This document shows positions 1 to 12,523 of a stretch of 64,000 nucleotides of DNA, one piece after another. The notes beneath the pieces were generated by a model. It worked only from the letters and a program-made list of their open reading frames with translations. It was not told where the DNA came from and made no database searches. The DNA comes from Thermochaetoides thermophila DSM 1495 (taxonomy: Eukaryota; Ascomycota; Sordariomycetes; Sordariales; Chaetomiaceae). The position numbers were made by a program, and so were the translations under genes. Each line of letters begins with the position of its first letter. Positions within the stretch are counted from its first letter, which is position 1. The stretch is from positions 311,587 to 375,586 of the forward strand of contig NW_006383036.1 of the NCBI RefSeq assembly GCF_000221225.1. Direction: 5' to 3'.

Positions 1-3000
1 GGATGGCGGTCTGGCCGAGCTGCAGGATAACAGGCGACAGTCTCTTAAGCTTGGCCTGCTCCTTTTGGTCCTTGGACTTATCGTTCGGGTCTTGCTCGTC
101 CTCGGTGTCGCCCTCCTCTGACGGGTCCTCGATCACACCCTCAATCAAAGGCATGAAGGACGGGAAGCCATGGGCACGCGCGAGCGCGCTGAACTCGTCA
201 ATGGCGTTCCTGAACACCGAGTAGTGCTTGTAGAACGACTTGCCCAGCTTGAGATAGTGGCAGCCTTGGCCCGTGAACAGGAAACCAACGGCAGGCTCCT
301 TGTTCGGGATGGGCGAGATCTCTTGCTTGGTCTTCTCCAGGAGGGCATTGCGCACCGACTTGAGGTCGTGGCCCGTCACACTCAGGCGCCAGTAATGTTG
401 GATCCTTCTGGCCGTCGTGGTGTAAGCAAGGTACGACAGGGGAGTGTTGGGGTTCTTGTCAATCCAGTCGACGAGGTTCTCCACGTTCTTCAGCAACGAC
501 AGCTTGGACTTGGCCGTCACGGTGACGACATGCCAGCCGCGGGGATCCGCCTGCTCAGGCTTCAACACGGGAGGATCCTCAAGCAAGAGACCTGTGTTGC
601 CGCCGGCAGCACTGAAGTTGTTGATAAAAACTCGTCTCGGCCTGCCGTCCCTCCGCTTGAACGGAGTCAGATGGAAGGCGATGTTGACATTCCGCTCGGG
701 CAGGTCCTTCGGGAAATTGACATTCATCTTAGAGCCCTGTTTGATGCCAACGTGAGGCGGGATCTGGTTGTACTTGAGCATGAGCAGGACCTTGATAAGG
801 GCAGTCACACCCGAAGCGGCTTCGCCGTGGCCGACGTTGGCCTTGACAGTGCCAAGGAAGAGGGGCCTATCGGCGGGGCGCTTGCGGTCAGCGGGAGCAA
901 ACACGTCAGTCACAGAACGCATTTCCGTGTTGTCGCCGGCCTGCGTGCCGGTGCCGTGCATCTCAACGTAGTCAACGTCATGGGGATCGACGCCAGCCTC
1001 CTCCAGGATAGAGCTAGAAAGAATCGCCTGTGTCGGGCCGTGCGGGTGAGTGATGGAGACGGCATCGGCCGAGTGGTTCGTGGCAGTGCCGAGAATGACG
1101 GCGAGAATCCTGTCGTTGTCGGCAATAGCGTCCTCCAGGCGCTTGACGACAACCGAAGCGCAGCCGTCACCACGGCAGTAGCCATCAGCAGCGTTGTCAA
1201 ACGTGGAACAAGGGCCCCTCTTGGACAAGAACTGTCCCTTGCTGAGACCCGAGAAGATGTCCGGGTTCGTCATGCACGACAGGCCGCCGACGATGGCCGT
1301 ATCGCAGTCCCGAGCCCACAGCGCAGTGCAGGCTACCTGCATGGCGGCCGCACTGGATGAGCAGGCCGTGTCGATGTTAAGACTGGGACCGCTGAAGCCA
1401 AAGAGGTAGTTGATGCGGCCGGGACCGAACGCGCGCACACCGCCCGTGATGAAGTACGTGTCGATATCCTGCGCGGCATTGATCTCACGCCAGTCGTCGG
1501 AGGTCTGGCCATAGAATGTGCCAATCCGGTCGAGCCGGGTGGACGGCGTCCTGTTGGGCGTGTAGCCAGACATCTCGAGGGCGTGGTAGGCAGTAGAAAG
1601 CGCCATCCGCTGCATCGGGTCCGTCACGTTCGCCTCGCGAGGAGACATGTTGAAGAAGCGGTTGTCGAAAAGACCCGGCTCTTCAATCCAGCAACCGTAC
1701 TTCGTGTGGCTCTTGTTGACGCCCTTGCCGCTCTCGTCGACGTGAGTCCTCCAGTTGAAGCGGTCCGGAGGAACCTCCCGGTGAACATCAAGACCCTTCG
1801 CCAAAAGCTCCCACAGCTTCTCGCAGCTGGCCGCATCGGGGAACCGGCCAGCCATGCCAACAATGGCGAGCTTGCACTTGCCCATGGGACGAGGATCGCC
1901 GCCAGTCATGGTTGGCGGAACCGGTACGGTAGAGTGCGTGTCGCGAACAATGACCTCTGCGTTGAGCTGTCCACGGAGAACGCCCTCAAGTCCACTAGTG
2001 TTCTGGTAGGGCCCGATCGGCAAGATGACGACGCGACCACAGTTGCGAGCATACTCGACACAGCCATCTAGGACCTTATCAAAACGCAATGTCTCGTTGA
2101 GAATCTGCCGGGCGATGGAGCGGATAAGGTCCTTCCAATCTCTCTCAGGCTGCACCGACCCGCTCGCACAGGAAACAATGGGGATGCGCGGAGCCGCCTT
2201 GTACATGGCATCGTTGAGTTCTCGGTCCTCGAGACGGAGGATCTTGTTAATGTCTGCGGCGTGGTGCAGATGAGGAGCGTGATAGGGACCATAGATAGGC
2301 AGGCCTGTCGAGTGAGTCGTCAAAACACCCTTGTCGAACAGCGTCCTGAGCGTGAGCGGAGGTCCAGACACGGCGATGCTGTTCGCAGACACAGCACTAA
2401 TGTACGCACGATTGGCTCCCGGGATGTTCTGCAGAGGCTTCATCAGCATTTTGATCACGGGTGCCAAGACAGAGAAAGAGAGGGGGGGGGGGGGAAGGGG
2501 GAGGGAAAAAGAGAGGGTTAAGGTCGTACGTGTTGGTCTTGGGCCGCGGTAAGCCTCTCTGCGAGAGCCTTCTCTTCTTGGCCCGGGAAGACATAGGTCC
2601 AGAACTTGTCTAGGGACTCCGAAGCCGGAAACATGCGAGTAGCGAGCTTATGGACATACAAGCCCGTTCTGAAAGCCAACAAGACGGCTTGAACGCCAAT
2701 GGGCACCACCGCCGGCAGAGACGGGGCAACAGAGATGGCCCAGGCTGCAAAGAGACCCGAGCAGATAGCAGCGAGGAGCGACTGGCCATCAGGCTTGGGA
2801 ACATCCTCGAAGTTCCTCTCGACATGGCTGTGAACATTCGTCAGTCTCCTTGAGCTTCTGAAAACACGCACAGTCCTGGACAGTGTTAAACAACATACTC
2901 TAGATAGTGCACAATCTGTGCAGCACACAGCAGAGCGCCGTCGATGCCAGTGTGCTTTTGCTGCTGGGCACGATATCTGGTGCTCAGCTGCTGGATGGAT

Positions 3001-3224
3001 CTGAAGACTGGGATTTTGGACTGCTCGGCCTTGGGCAGCTGCGAGACTTCCTTGATCAGGGCGTGGGCAGCCTGATCCAAGAAAGCACGGCCGAGGATGC
3101 CCCGCGAACCATGGCCCAGATAGTCGGTGATGAAGCCATGGATGTCGAGGGACTGATCCCCAAGATAGAAGATCCGGTACTGCAGGGCACGGGCACCCGC
3201 ATCCGCGTCCATGGTAGAAACCAT
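1..3224 (-). CDS. Non-reducing polyketide synthase, N-terminal part (SAT-KS-start of MAT)
   Basis: This is an iterative type I non-reducing PKS that builds an aromatic polyketide; its 3' two-thirds lie beyond the left edge. Exons are 3224-2899, 2827-2530 and 2428 to beyond 1, joined by introns of 71 and 101 nt with consistent phase. The starter-unit acyltransferase (SAT) domain fills about residues 10-380, with its catalytic Cys near 131 (AICSG) and His near 258 (GPYHAPH). The ketosynthase spans about 385-810, with the active-site Cys near 564 (DTACSSS, codon 1363-1361) and His near 699 (HGTGT) and 742 (NVGHG). The acyltransferase begins near 922 (GFLFTGQG). About 1017 residues are visible, against roughly 2000-2200 for the family. 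A second ATG at 3212 is an alternative start. Intron 2 contains a 13-C run. The product cannot be assigned without the product-template and release domains. Domain identity is certain; the chemical class is not. Confidence 0.96.
2482..2494. repeat. G13 homopolymer inside PKS intron 2
   Basis: A run of 13 G on the plus strand is followed by further G blocks up to 2515. Read in the PKS sense it is a C-rich tract between the donor (2529) and the branch point and acceptor (CTGCAG ending at 2429). It is the reason this intron is longer (101 nt) than intron 1. Confidence 0.95.
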
Positions 3225-3295
3225 CTTCGGAGAAGGCTGGTTCCTGGCCGAGTCTCTCGAGGACTTGGAGGGGCGTTAACCCGCAGAGACCTTTT

Positions 3296-3308
3296 GGGGG
3301 GGGGGGGG
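3296..3308. repeat. G13 homopolymer upstream of the PKS start
   Basis: A run of 13 G lies 72 bases upstream of the proposed PKS start codon, within the presumed 5' leader or proximal promoter. It is C13 on the PKS sense strand. Confidence 0.95.
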
Positions 3309-3472
3309 AAGGCAGAGGGCAAAAAGCCGTAAGAAATAGCAAGACCAAGTCTTGTTGAAGAGACGGCCGACAACGATGACTATGACGACAAGACGTGTTG
3401 CAACAGCTCTTCTTGCGTTCAAACAGGCCGGGGCTCTGTGAGATATCTCTGGGACTGAAGTGTATTAATGTT

Positions 3473-3538
3473 GATGAAGATGGTGAAGAAGAAGAATAAG
3501 AAGAAGATGAAGATGAAGATGATGATGATGATGATGAT
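3473..3538. repeat. GAA/GAT trinucleotide microsatellite
   Basis: An imperfect array of GAT and GAA triplets ends in seven near-perfect GAT units. It lies about 250-310 bases upstream of the PKS start codon, in its presumed promoter. Confidence 0.9.
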
Positions 3539-5023
3539 TGACTGAAACCTGGTGTGTGTGGTGGCGGGCAAAAGAAAGTCTGCGTTTGGGACAATTGGGG
3601 GCGAGACGAGGTAGTTCAACGGCAGACCCGGATCCCATGTGAATAAATATCGTTCAGGGCCGAAGGGGGCGTGTGTGCATGGACGGAAGGAGAAGGGTCT
3701 GCGGCCAAAGATACCAACACCAGACTGGCAGATACTGCGAGCTTCGAGCTGCGGGCTGCAAGCTGGAAGGAAGGCCGAGAGGCGCGGTCCACGGTGCTAG
3801 CTCACCACTCACCACTCACAACTCGCCTGCCCACTCACGGTCACAGGATATTGGGTGATGGATCCTTCTTTCTGGAGAGTGCGGAGGACACACTGAGAGC
3901 ATTGCAACACTCATCAGCATGACAGCATCGGCCAAAAATGGACGGAGTAAGCGGGGTGGGGACGAGTTTTCGGTGACCGAAGGCGTGGGAAGCAACCTGA
4001 GCTTAGATCATCCTGGGCCATGGGCCATGCTCGGATGCGGCAGGTGGTTGAGATGTGGACGGGTTCCTGGGGGCCAGGGGAAGATACGGGGAAGGAAGAA
4101 GGAGAGTCCTCGCATGGAGGGCTCTTGCAGGGTACCTCGTCTAGCGCGGCCGGCAGGTAGTTCCCCCTTGGGGCAAGCATATGCCAGAATATGCCAGGAA
4201 AAGTCAGGAAACGCCATGGAATCTGGCAGATAAGCCAGCGTAATTGCTCGGCCAGGCATCTCCAACTCGGAGAAATGTCAGGCACCTCAGCCAGCAGCAC
4301 ATGAAGCTCCGCGTCTTCACTTCCGCCCCGTTTGGCTCTTTCATTCCCGTTGCAACTGAACCCAGTCACTGGGTTCACGAACATCCCTGACCTAGCAGGG
4401 CGCAGCAAGCAGCTCAGCAATCGAAGCTGTTGGATCACTAGAGTCGAATTGATTTCTTTGTGGCCGCACAGCCTGGACCGCACTGGTACTGATACTGGCA
4501 CTGGACCAGGGCGACGAGGGCAAGTGAGTGAAACTACCTCGGTTGTTTGACGGTGACTCTTTGCAGATCTTCCCAGCATGGTCAGAAGCAGGCAAGATGC
4601 TCGAATGCGCTTCGTATACGGTGCCCGCTCGGGCGGCCGGCGGCCGGACCGTACCACGGACTCCCCCACCCGAAAAACCTCCTCGGAGACGGCGCTGACT
4701 GGAGCACAAGAATAGCTGAAGGGCGGCCTGGTGTGTTATCTTTGGCCAAACTCGCTCTAGATTTAGCCGGAGAACTTTGGGGATCATGCCGTCTTCTGCT
4801 CCTTTTCACAGCCCTCGTTTGGATGCTGTGGTTCGGAGTTTTGATGCGTCGATGCGCTCCCAAGATATGCTTCTCCCACGTGCTGCCACTTAGGGTCACA
4901 TGTCGTTGGCGCCAGCTGTCAGCTAAGGAGAGCCTCAGGGGGACATCGGCGGGATGCGTCCTTAGCAGTATCCATCTATAGGGCAGGGCCCGGACACGAC
5001 TGACAACGGCCCCGGGGAAAGAA

Positions 5024-5035
5024 GGGGGGGGGGGG
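5024..5035. repeat. G12 homopolymer
   Basis: A run of 12 G in non-coding DNA, one of five G or C runs of 12-13 bases in this window. Confidence 0.95.
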
Positions 5036-6538
5036 AGGATGGTTGCAGCTGTCAATGATGAGGCAGTCGATGGCATGGACACGAAAGTACGGTGTTCGGG
5101 ACGCGGCTGGGACGATCTCTAACCTCATGTTAGCAACCCAAGGCACCTTATTTTCTTGCTTGTAACAGGCCAACCCGGGGGTGTCTCGGCAAGCATGCTG
5201 CTCGTTTCTCGAGGACTGGAGAGCAGACCAGATCGGCAGGCCAAAGTCTCGGGTCTGCTGCTCCTTGCGCTGCAAGCCATGCATCATTGCATCTAGCATC
5301 TAGCATCACGCTGGACACCAGTTACTCTCTCCTAAACTCTCATATCTTCCCCTAATTGCACAATGGAATACCGCTCAAGATTCATGCTCCGCTTGAAAAG
5401 ACAGGGGGTTGGTTGCGGCTGCAGAAGACCGGTTGTGATGAGAGAGAGGGGGAGGGGGCCTAGCAACATGGTGGGCATCAAGGACTTGTATCGGATGGTC
5501 TCAATTTCAGAGAAAACTCATTGACGGAGGGATATCATAAAACACTGCCAAGTACATGCATCTGTGAAGCAATGCAGATGCGAAGACGATGTGGTTGGCC
5601 CTGATGATACAATAATAAAACCTTTGGGGATGGGACACCGTACGCCGAGCGCTTCCAGGCTGATATCGAGGCCTTCGGCACGTGGTTCTTTATTTGGGTG
5701 CGCTGTTGCAAATCCGTAATCCGTATGCCAGACAGCCTGCAGGGTAAAAGACGAAGTGTCATATCCATGGATGGGCTGGGATAATGGGAGACGAACCGTC
5801 TCCAGGTGGTATTGACCGTCAGACAGTTGTTTGAGGATGAAAATACAATTGAGAAGTTGGGGTTTCGCAAAATGATCAAGGCCGCATCATGCTCCAGTTG
5901 GCTTGGCATATTTCACGGACTTCAACTTTGTGGGCCGTCGAGCAGAAAGTGGATCCCGGGCTCCAGATGGGGAAACAGAGGGTGGATGTAATTACAATGT
6001 GAATGCTGATTTCTGCGAAAGGATCACTGTAAGACTACCTTGAGAAATCACGCGCCATGACACTCGATTGGAACAATTGCCCAGGTTCCAACAACGAGAC
6101 ATGCAAAAAGAAGCTTTTTTGTCTCGAATAAATACAATCCCTGGATCAAATCCAACTTTCTTTAATCTCCCTGGCAAATCTGCTGACTCAAAAACGTTTC
6201 TCAAAGATCTCGTCTTCGCAAGCTTCGCGCTGAAGCCAGCTCTGCACGTGATAAGCCACAGATTTGTCCCGACTCAGCGCACCTTTCCTTCCCATTGCCT
6301 TTCACATGGGCAATTTTCAAGCTGTTTCAATGCCATGTCCAACGTTTCTTTCAGCTTCCATTCGGGTCATGCAGTTCGTGTCTGCCGTGGATAGCAGGAC
6401 TTTTCACGTAATTGCGAATGGTGCTAACATCCAATTCTGAGTCTTCTCTCCCCTCATTTCGCTTTTACTCAGTCTCTGGCTATCATTCCTTCTCATGCCA
6501 CAGGCTTTACCTCATGTGAGAAACAGAGGTTTTTTTTT

Positions 6539-6551
6539 GGGGGGGGGGGGG
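6539..6551. repeat. T9-G13 homopolymer pair
   Basis: A run of 13 G immediately follows a run of nine T in non-coding DNA between the PKS and the oxidase gene. Confidence 0.95.
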
Positions 6552-9500
6552 AGGTGGGGAAAGGAGGGCCAAGCCAGCATATCTTTACCAGCCATGAGTA
6601 CTTGTCCAATTACTTTACATATGTACCTTAAGCAGCACTTTGGTTTCTGTCAACTGACCTCCAGGCCGTCTAGTATCGCCATCTTTCCATCAATTCATCA
6701 TTCTATCACTTCTCTTCAAAAGTATGATGCAATAGTATGATGCAATATCTTTTGGATATTTTCCACTTTCTTTAGTTTCCTATACTGAATGGGCTGTGAA
6801 GCTCGAAGTGAAACAGCTACAAGAATTTTGTGTCGACAATACGATACCCTGGTTCCTTTGGATAGTCACATCAAAGGCTATCGCAACCTCTCTGGTGATA
6901 TCACATCATTGAGCGTCTCTCTCCAATGCACATATCGTTACATTGATTTAATTCTATCCGACTTTTCGGATGTTCAACCAGTCCGACAGGTAATGCCAAT
7001 GAAGCAATGGGTTTGTCAAGCCCTGCCGGAGTATCCCACTCTCCCCCCCCCACACTAGTACCCTCTCCCAGCACTCTCATTAGTGCCGAACCACCCTATC
7101 TTCACCACCGGACTCCGGCTCTTGCCCTACTTATGTCCTTCCAGAGTCAGGACAGGCTGTTAAGAGCTTTGGCTAACCGAACACCATAGCAAGTTACACC
7201 CATGACTGCATGTGCCTGCGATCGCTCCAACCTGTGTAGGGGATGGAAACGAAACTACAGTTGTGACACAGCATACTACAACGACATATCTTATCTCTAA
7301 CCATTCTTGCTGGTTGTTGTCTCTGTTTTGCCATCAAGTGATGTTTGGTTTTCTCCTGTAGCTGATCTGCATTTCAGCCAGCCAAGGAGTCTGATAGTTT
7401 GGGGATGATAAGAGGAAACTGAAGCTGAGAACCTCTGAGATGCTGTTTGGTTGGATAGATATTATCAATACGATCAAGGACTGCCCGAAATAACTTGCAC
7501 AGCATCAGAGTATCCTCCTCCAAACGGCCCTATTCGGTACGTATATGAATCGTTCCCCATCTCCGGTGGCTGGGACACACAGCGGCCAAGTTTCTGCAGA
7601 GCGATCATGTCGCTTTACTTTCGGCTACCAGGCAGATCTATGATCTCTCCGTAGTATGCAGAACCAAACAGGCTGTTTTGTCATTAATTCTCAGGGATAT
7701 TGCTTTCCCAGACCCTGGACGCCTGACTCTGCCTTCGGGCAGAAGAGCGAGACACAGCTTGAACGACAGGCCAATATGAGCAATGTTTGAGGGCTGCCTG
7801 TTGCCATCCGGACTGAGTGTCACATGTATCACAGAACTCTCTTTCAGTATAGGAGTCTCAGGTGGGCTCTCTCATCACTTTTTAGTAAAGTCTATATGCT
7901 TCCGAGACTTGCGGGATGGCTTCAGAGCGGAAACTGGGTCTATAGTTTCCCATATGTTGCTGCCATTCACGTCTGCCTACCGCAAGTACCCTTCATTCAA
8001 CCTTTCGGATCTTTATTAAACAGCTACTGTGTTATGCTTGTGCATTAGCGAGAACCTTGCCGATCAGTCATACATGTTTTTTTTTTTTTTCTACATGACT
8101 CTCTAGTGACAAGATAAATCCAGGGACCCAGCATCTAAGTCCTTGGTCGGAAAATATTTTACGGAAAGAGGAGAAATTTTGAATATCCTTCGCCTAAACC
8201 AGCCACCAGAATGGAACCTAAAGCATGACCTGGTCATCGTCCAACGTTCTACTAAATGCTATATGCCACTCTTATTGCTCTCAAAGAGGGTGGCTTAGAA
8301 GAACTAGACTATCGGCTTTGTGTGACAAGGAAGCTTTGTTACAGACTTGCAGCTACCTCGGAGTGGTAGCTGGGAACAGGCATGAACCATTCCTATAGAA
8401 AGGTGATCATGGTACCATTCATGTTGGACCAAGACGGCATGTTGCGTACACGGGCCATATACGACCAACTGAGGAAATGATTAAGCGCTGACATACAGAC
8501 GCAAGGGAAATTATTAGTCAATTGTATATACAGATACTGATTAGTCAGGCATTTAGTTGGCACCGACTTCGTTCGTCCTGCTAGATCATTCGTGTTGGTG
8601 GGTTTGCTGTTGTTTTTTACTCTCTCGTATATGCTTCCTTGAAAGTATCTATTTGCGTTGAGGGAGAATCAAATTCTAGGCACCTGGGCCGCAGCTGAGC
8701 AGAAAGATCGGAATCAGGGGCTGAACTCTCATATGCAGAGACTCTTCATGGGTCAAGATGGCAGGGAAAAAAAAAGAAAATCAGAGTCCTGCTGTTACAA
8801 TCGAAATCTAGTAATAATTTCACTGCTCTGGAGATCAGTGCCGCCCCTTGGAGCTTGAAGTTGTGCATGCGTCCGTGCGGTTGTGATCCGAGAAGTTGAT
8901 GATCCCAATTTGCTTCTTAGTTCCTAACAGCTGCAAAAGTCTCGAATTGCCAGGGTTTTTAGCTCATTAAGATGGACAGATATTCAGCAGTAGGACTTTT
9001 CCTCACAGCTTAACCAAGGTATGCTTATCACTGGCTTCAGATAAGCATGTGTATTTTGATTATTCTTTTTCTCCACCTTTTCTTTTACCTAGGTGGTCAC
9101 TCCTCCTGAGCGATGATATTTACTCTCCTTTGTGTTACCAACACATGCTACGACTTACCGTATCGCAAGGTTCATGCACCGCATCCCTGTGCTTATTCCA
9201 CTACCTTCAGGGGCAAGCATGAATTATCACGAAAACCTCCATCAAGCCTTACGCTTGTGTGAGCCAGAAAGTATTTTATATGCCCTCCTTTCTAGCTACA
9301 GTGTTTGGGTATTAAAAGTTTCAGAACTTTTGTTTAAACCCTATTCAGAGTGAACTCTCTTCCAGACGCGTTGATGGAACAGAGAGACGTGATGCCTGGA
9401 AAAGATACGTCCCTGCCTCTGGTTGACATCGTTGGAATTAGACCTCCAGATGATCTGATGACGTAGCTTGCTACAGATGCGGATACCCGGGTCGCGGACC

Positions 9501-10565
9501 ATCATGCCCTCGGTCCCGACCAAACGCACACTGATTGTTCTCGTCTGGGTTTGGAACCACCTAGTCTTTCAAACAAAAACCATGGTTGCATACAACCAGT
9601 GAAGGGCTTTATATTATAAGGGACCCAAGTCCAAAGTCGTGACCCTCGAAGCATGGTCTCTCCTTTTCCTACGTCTAAACAAGTCACCGGAAATTAGGAG
9701 GTAGGAGGGGCCATAGCCCTGATTCAGGGTCGATAGTCCCCACCAGCCAACACGATTCAAAACACTGGAAAGAGAACACGCCGGCAACTACACCGAAAAG
9801 GACAAATCGATTGCAATTAAAAGCTAACCTAAAAGATAACCGACCATCCCCCAAGAAAAATAACTCCAAGCTCCGAAAATTAACCTTCTGGAACCACCCG
9901 TCGGTGTCTAGATGCCGCGACGAAGCCCCATCGATTTTATCTGTGAAGAAGTCCATGGACGGGGGACCTAGCAGTGCCTTCTCCCTCTCCACCCACGAAA
10001 GATTGGAGAGAGGATGAGCCTATAGGCCCATCAACCTCTGCACCGTTGGCAAATTGTACCCCGAGGACAGGACATGAACTCCATATCCTTTAGATACAGT
10101 GCGCCTAAGCATGAACATACGCTGTAGCTGATAAGGAGAGAGCAGCACTAGCGATTACAGAGGCTGATAACATCACCTTTAATAGAAGAGCAGCAATGGC
10201 GGCCGTGATATCGTGCTCTTTAACATATAAGGTCAAGGAACATAATCGCCAGCAGCCCCCGAAACTCCACAGCTCCCAAAGCTCGTATGAGCCCTTCCAG
10301 TATCCGATTACTTCGCTGAACAGGCCACACTAAGACACGCCAGGACAGAACCACGCTCGATCCCATATCATATCAACACGGGATCAACAGCAAAACACCA
10401 AAAAAAAAAAAATTCTCGGAACAATAGTTACACCAGGGCTACGATGCCTTTTCCTATGGCAGTACTCAAGACAAGATAGGGCATCGGCTTTATTGGGTGC
10501 ACTAACACCCTAAAGCCCGATGGAACCCCTACCCCCCAGGCCTGGCAAAACCCTCTGTCCCGTAT

Positions 10566-12523
10566 TTAGAATGCCGGACGCACTAGATCGAGCACGTGCG
10601 GCACAGGCTGGGGAGCAGCAGGGCTGCTTTCGCGTCGGGCCTTGAGCTTCTTGGTACTGTCACTGTCCGACGAAGCAGACCCCGTATACTCAGCACCGAC
10701 GTAGTCGGTCGGCGGTACGGTAGCCATACCGGAGGTGTCGGTAGGGTCGGCAGTGTTACCAGCAGCGTTACCAGCTGTGGGGATGCCCAGCTTGCTGCAA
10801 GCGTCAAGGTGGTCCTGTGGGAAGGACAAATCGCGCAGGCGGTCAGGGGCCTCGATAATGGTGGCAGTGAGACCCATCTCGACGTGCCACTCGATGTGGC
10901 AATGGAAGAGCCAGACGCCGGGGTTGGAGGCATTGAAGCGGATGACGGCATGCGAGTTTGGCATGATGGCCACGGTGTCGCGGCGCGGAGGGGTGCTGGC
11001 GTAGCCGCTGTCAGAGCCAGACCAGTTGCCCGTGCCGCTGGCCGGACGGGACAGGATCTGGAAGTGATGACCGTGCAAGTGGAACGGGTGCGTTGCGGCA
11101 TCGATGTTATTGACGACGATCTGGACGATATCGCCGTAATCGACGATGAAGGGGTTGACCTGGCCATAGACATCTGGGTTGGTGTTGTCGTCACCCGTGG
11201 TTGCCGCACTGTAGAGCGTCGGCACCTTCTGCCCGATGTAGGTTAGGTTGTTGAAGCAGGCCCTGAATGAGCGTTAGCCGAGGTCTGACGGCAATATGAA
11301 ATGTATCCGATGATGAGATTTACATACCGAGGGTACCCGTTCTCGTCAAAGCAGAAGTTGAAGTCGAGTTGGATCAGTTTATCGTACGAGCTGAACGCAG
11401 CGGCGCCGTCATGGGCCTCGAACTTGGACTCGTCGGCCGGATCCCACTTGTCGACGACGTCGGTTCCAGTCAAGGACTGAGAGTCGTCCATGACCAGGTA
11501 GCCTGTGTAGTTCATGGGCCATTGCAGGCCTGTCGAGTTGGTCCAGTCGCGGTTGATGTCCAGCGAGACCAAGAAGGGATAGTTCCCGCTGTCACGGCTG
11601 GAGGCCTCGAGCAGGAAGTCATAGCGCTGGGCAGGAGCCACACGCAGCTGAGAGGCGTCCTTCTTTTTGAGATAAGAACCGTCGTTCATGATCACCTTCA
11701 TGGTGTGAGAGCTGAAGTGGATCATGGCCGAGGCGAAGGCGGCCACGTTAATCAGGCGGATGCGGTAAGTGTTTCCCGATGTAAAGTTGATGTTGGCACC
11801 GAGGCCCTCGTTGACGAGGAGGGCGTCGGGAATCGGAGGAGCGAACTGAGTGTTGCTCGGCTGAATCATGTTCTTGACAGCGGTGATACTGTCATTATGG
11901 TACCTAGGAGTGCGTTAACTCTTCTAGCCTGTCGCTGACGTGGAATGAGGCTTGGCCAGAGTCTTACCAGTCGGAGACGAGGATAATCACCTCCTCGTCG
12001 TAGTCGTTGGCATAAGGGTCATCCGTATCATGGACGATGAGGGGCCCGCGCAGGCCGTCGGGGTATTGCCCAAAGTTGTGGGAGTGGTCTGACGGTTGTT
12101 AATAACTAGAAGTTCTGGGAAGATTGTGAGCGGCAATTCGATCAACATACACCAATAAGTACCGGCAGTGTCGACGACAAAACGGTACGTGACAGTAGAA
12201 TTAGGGGGAATAGGGCACTGGGTAACACCGCTAGGCCCATCCATATCCTCTGTGGTGATCTGGTTCAAGCCATGGAAGTGCAACCCTGTCGTTTGGTTGC
12301 CCAATCGGTTTTCCAGGTTGACAACAACGGTGTCGCCGACTGTGGCCTCGATTTTAGGGCATGGCCAGTCGTTGTTGATGCCGACAACTGGTCGGGCATA
12401 CTTCCCATCAGGGTTTCTCCATACCCAAGTAGCATTCCAGTTGTATGTGACTGTTGCGGCAATTGCCGCCCTGGCGAATATCACCAGCAGCATTGTAGTT
12501 ATGGTCGTTCGAGTGAACCACAT
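10566..12523 (-). CDS. Secreted Fet3-like multicopper oxidase without membrane anchor
   Basis: Multicopper oxidases couple one-electron oxidation of a substrate to reduction of oxygen to water. Exons 12523-12151, 12088-11968, 11903-11328 and 11262-10566 (introns 62, 64 and 65 nt) give 588 residues. A signal peptide covers about residues 1-23. The copper motifs are complete: LHFHG near 81-85, WYHSH near 124-128, HPFHLHGH near 415-422, and HCHIEWHVEMGL at 476-487 with the type-1 Cys at 477 and Leu in the axial position. Overall pattern, including the tail motif GNAAGNT, is closest to iron-transport oxidases of the Fet3 group. However, no transmembrane helix follows; the tail is Ser/Lys/Pro-rich and ends at a stop. 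By alignment from memory, the residue matching yeast Fet3 Glu185 is Met237, while Tyr389 and Asp411 match Tyr354 and Asp409. No Ftr1 permease is nearby. Pigment or phenol oxidation is an inference. Confidence 0.93.

Larger units (their letters stand above)
3225..10565. other. 7.3-kb intergenic stretch between PKS and multicopper oxidase
   Basis: No supportable gene is seen. The first 400 bases are the PKS upstream region, with a 13-G run and a GAA/GAT microsatellite. Between 3.9 and 5.0 kb the base composition is more GC-rich and open frames occur on both strands at once, but none resembles a known family or joins through good splice sites. From about 5.5 kb the DNA is AT-richer, with two more G runs (5024-5035, 6539-6551). 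The last 500 bases are the 3' flank of the oxidase gene. Confidence 0.7.

Noticed and set aside
1..1524. Long plus-strand frames antisense to the PKS, including one of 396 codons
   Set aside because: They are the mirror of high-GC coding sequence of the ketosynthase on the minus strand and have no motif.
3914..4669. 251-codon open frame on the minus strand in the PKS-oxidase interval
   Set aside because: Arg/Pro/Ser/Cys-rich composition of a chance frame in GC-rich DNA, overlapped by long frames on the other strand, no family motif and no supporting splice sites.
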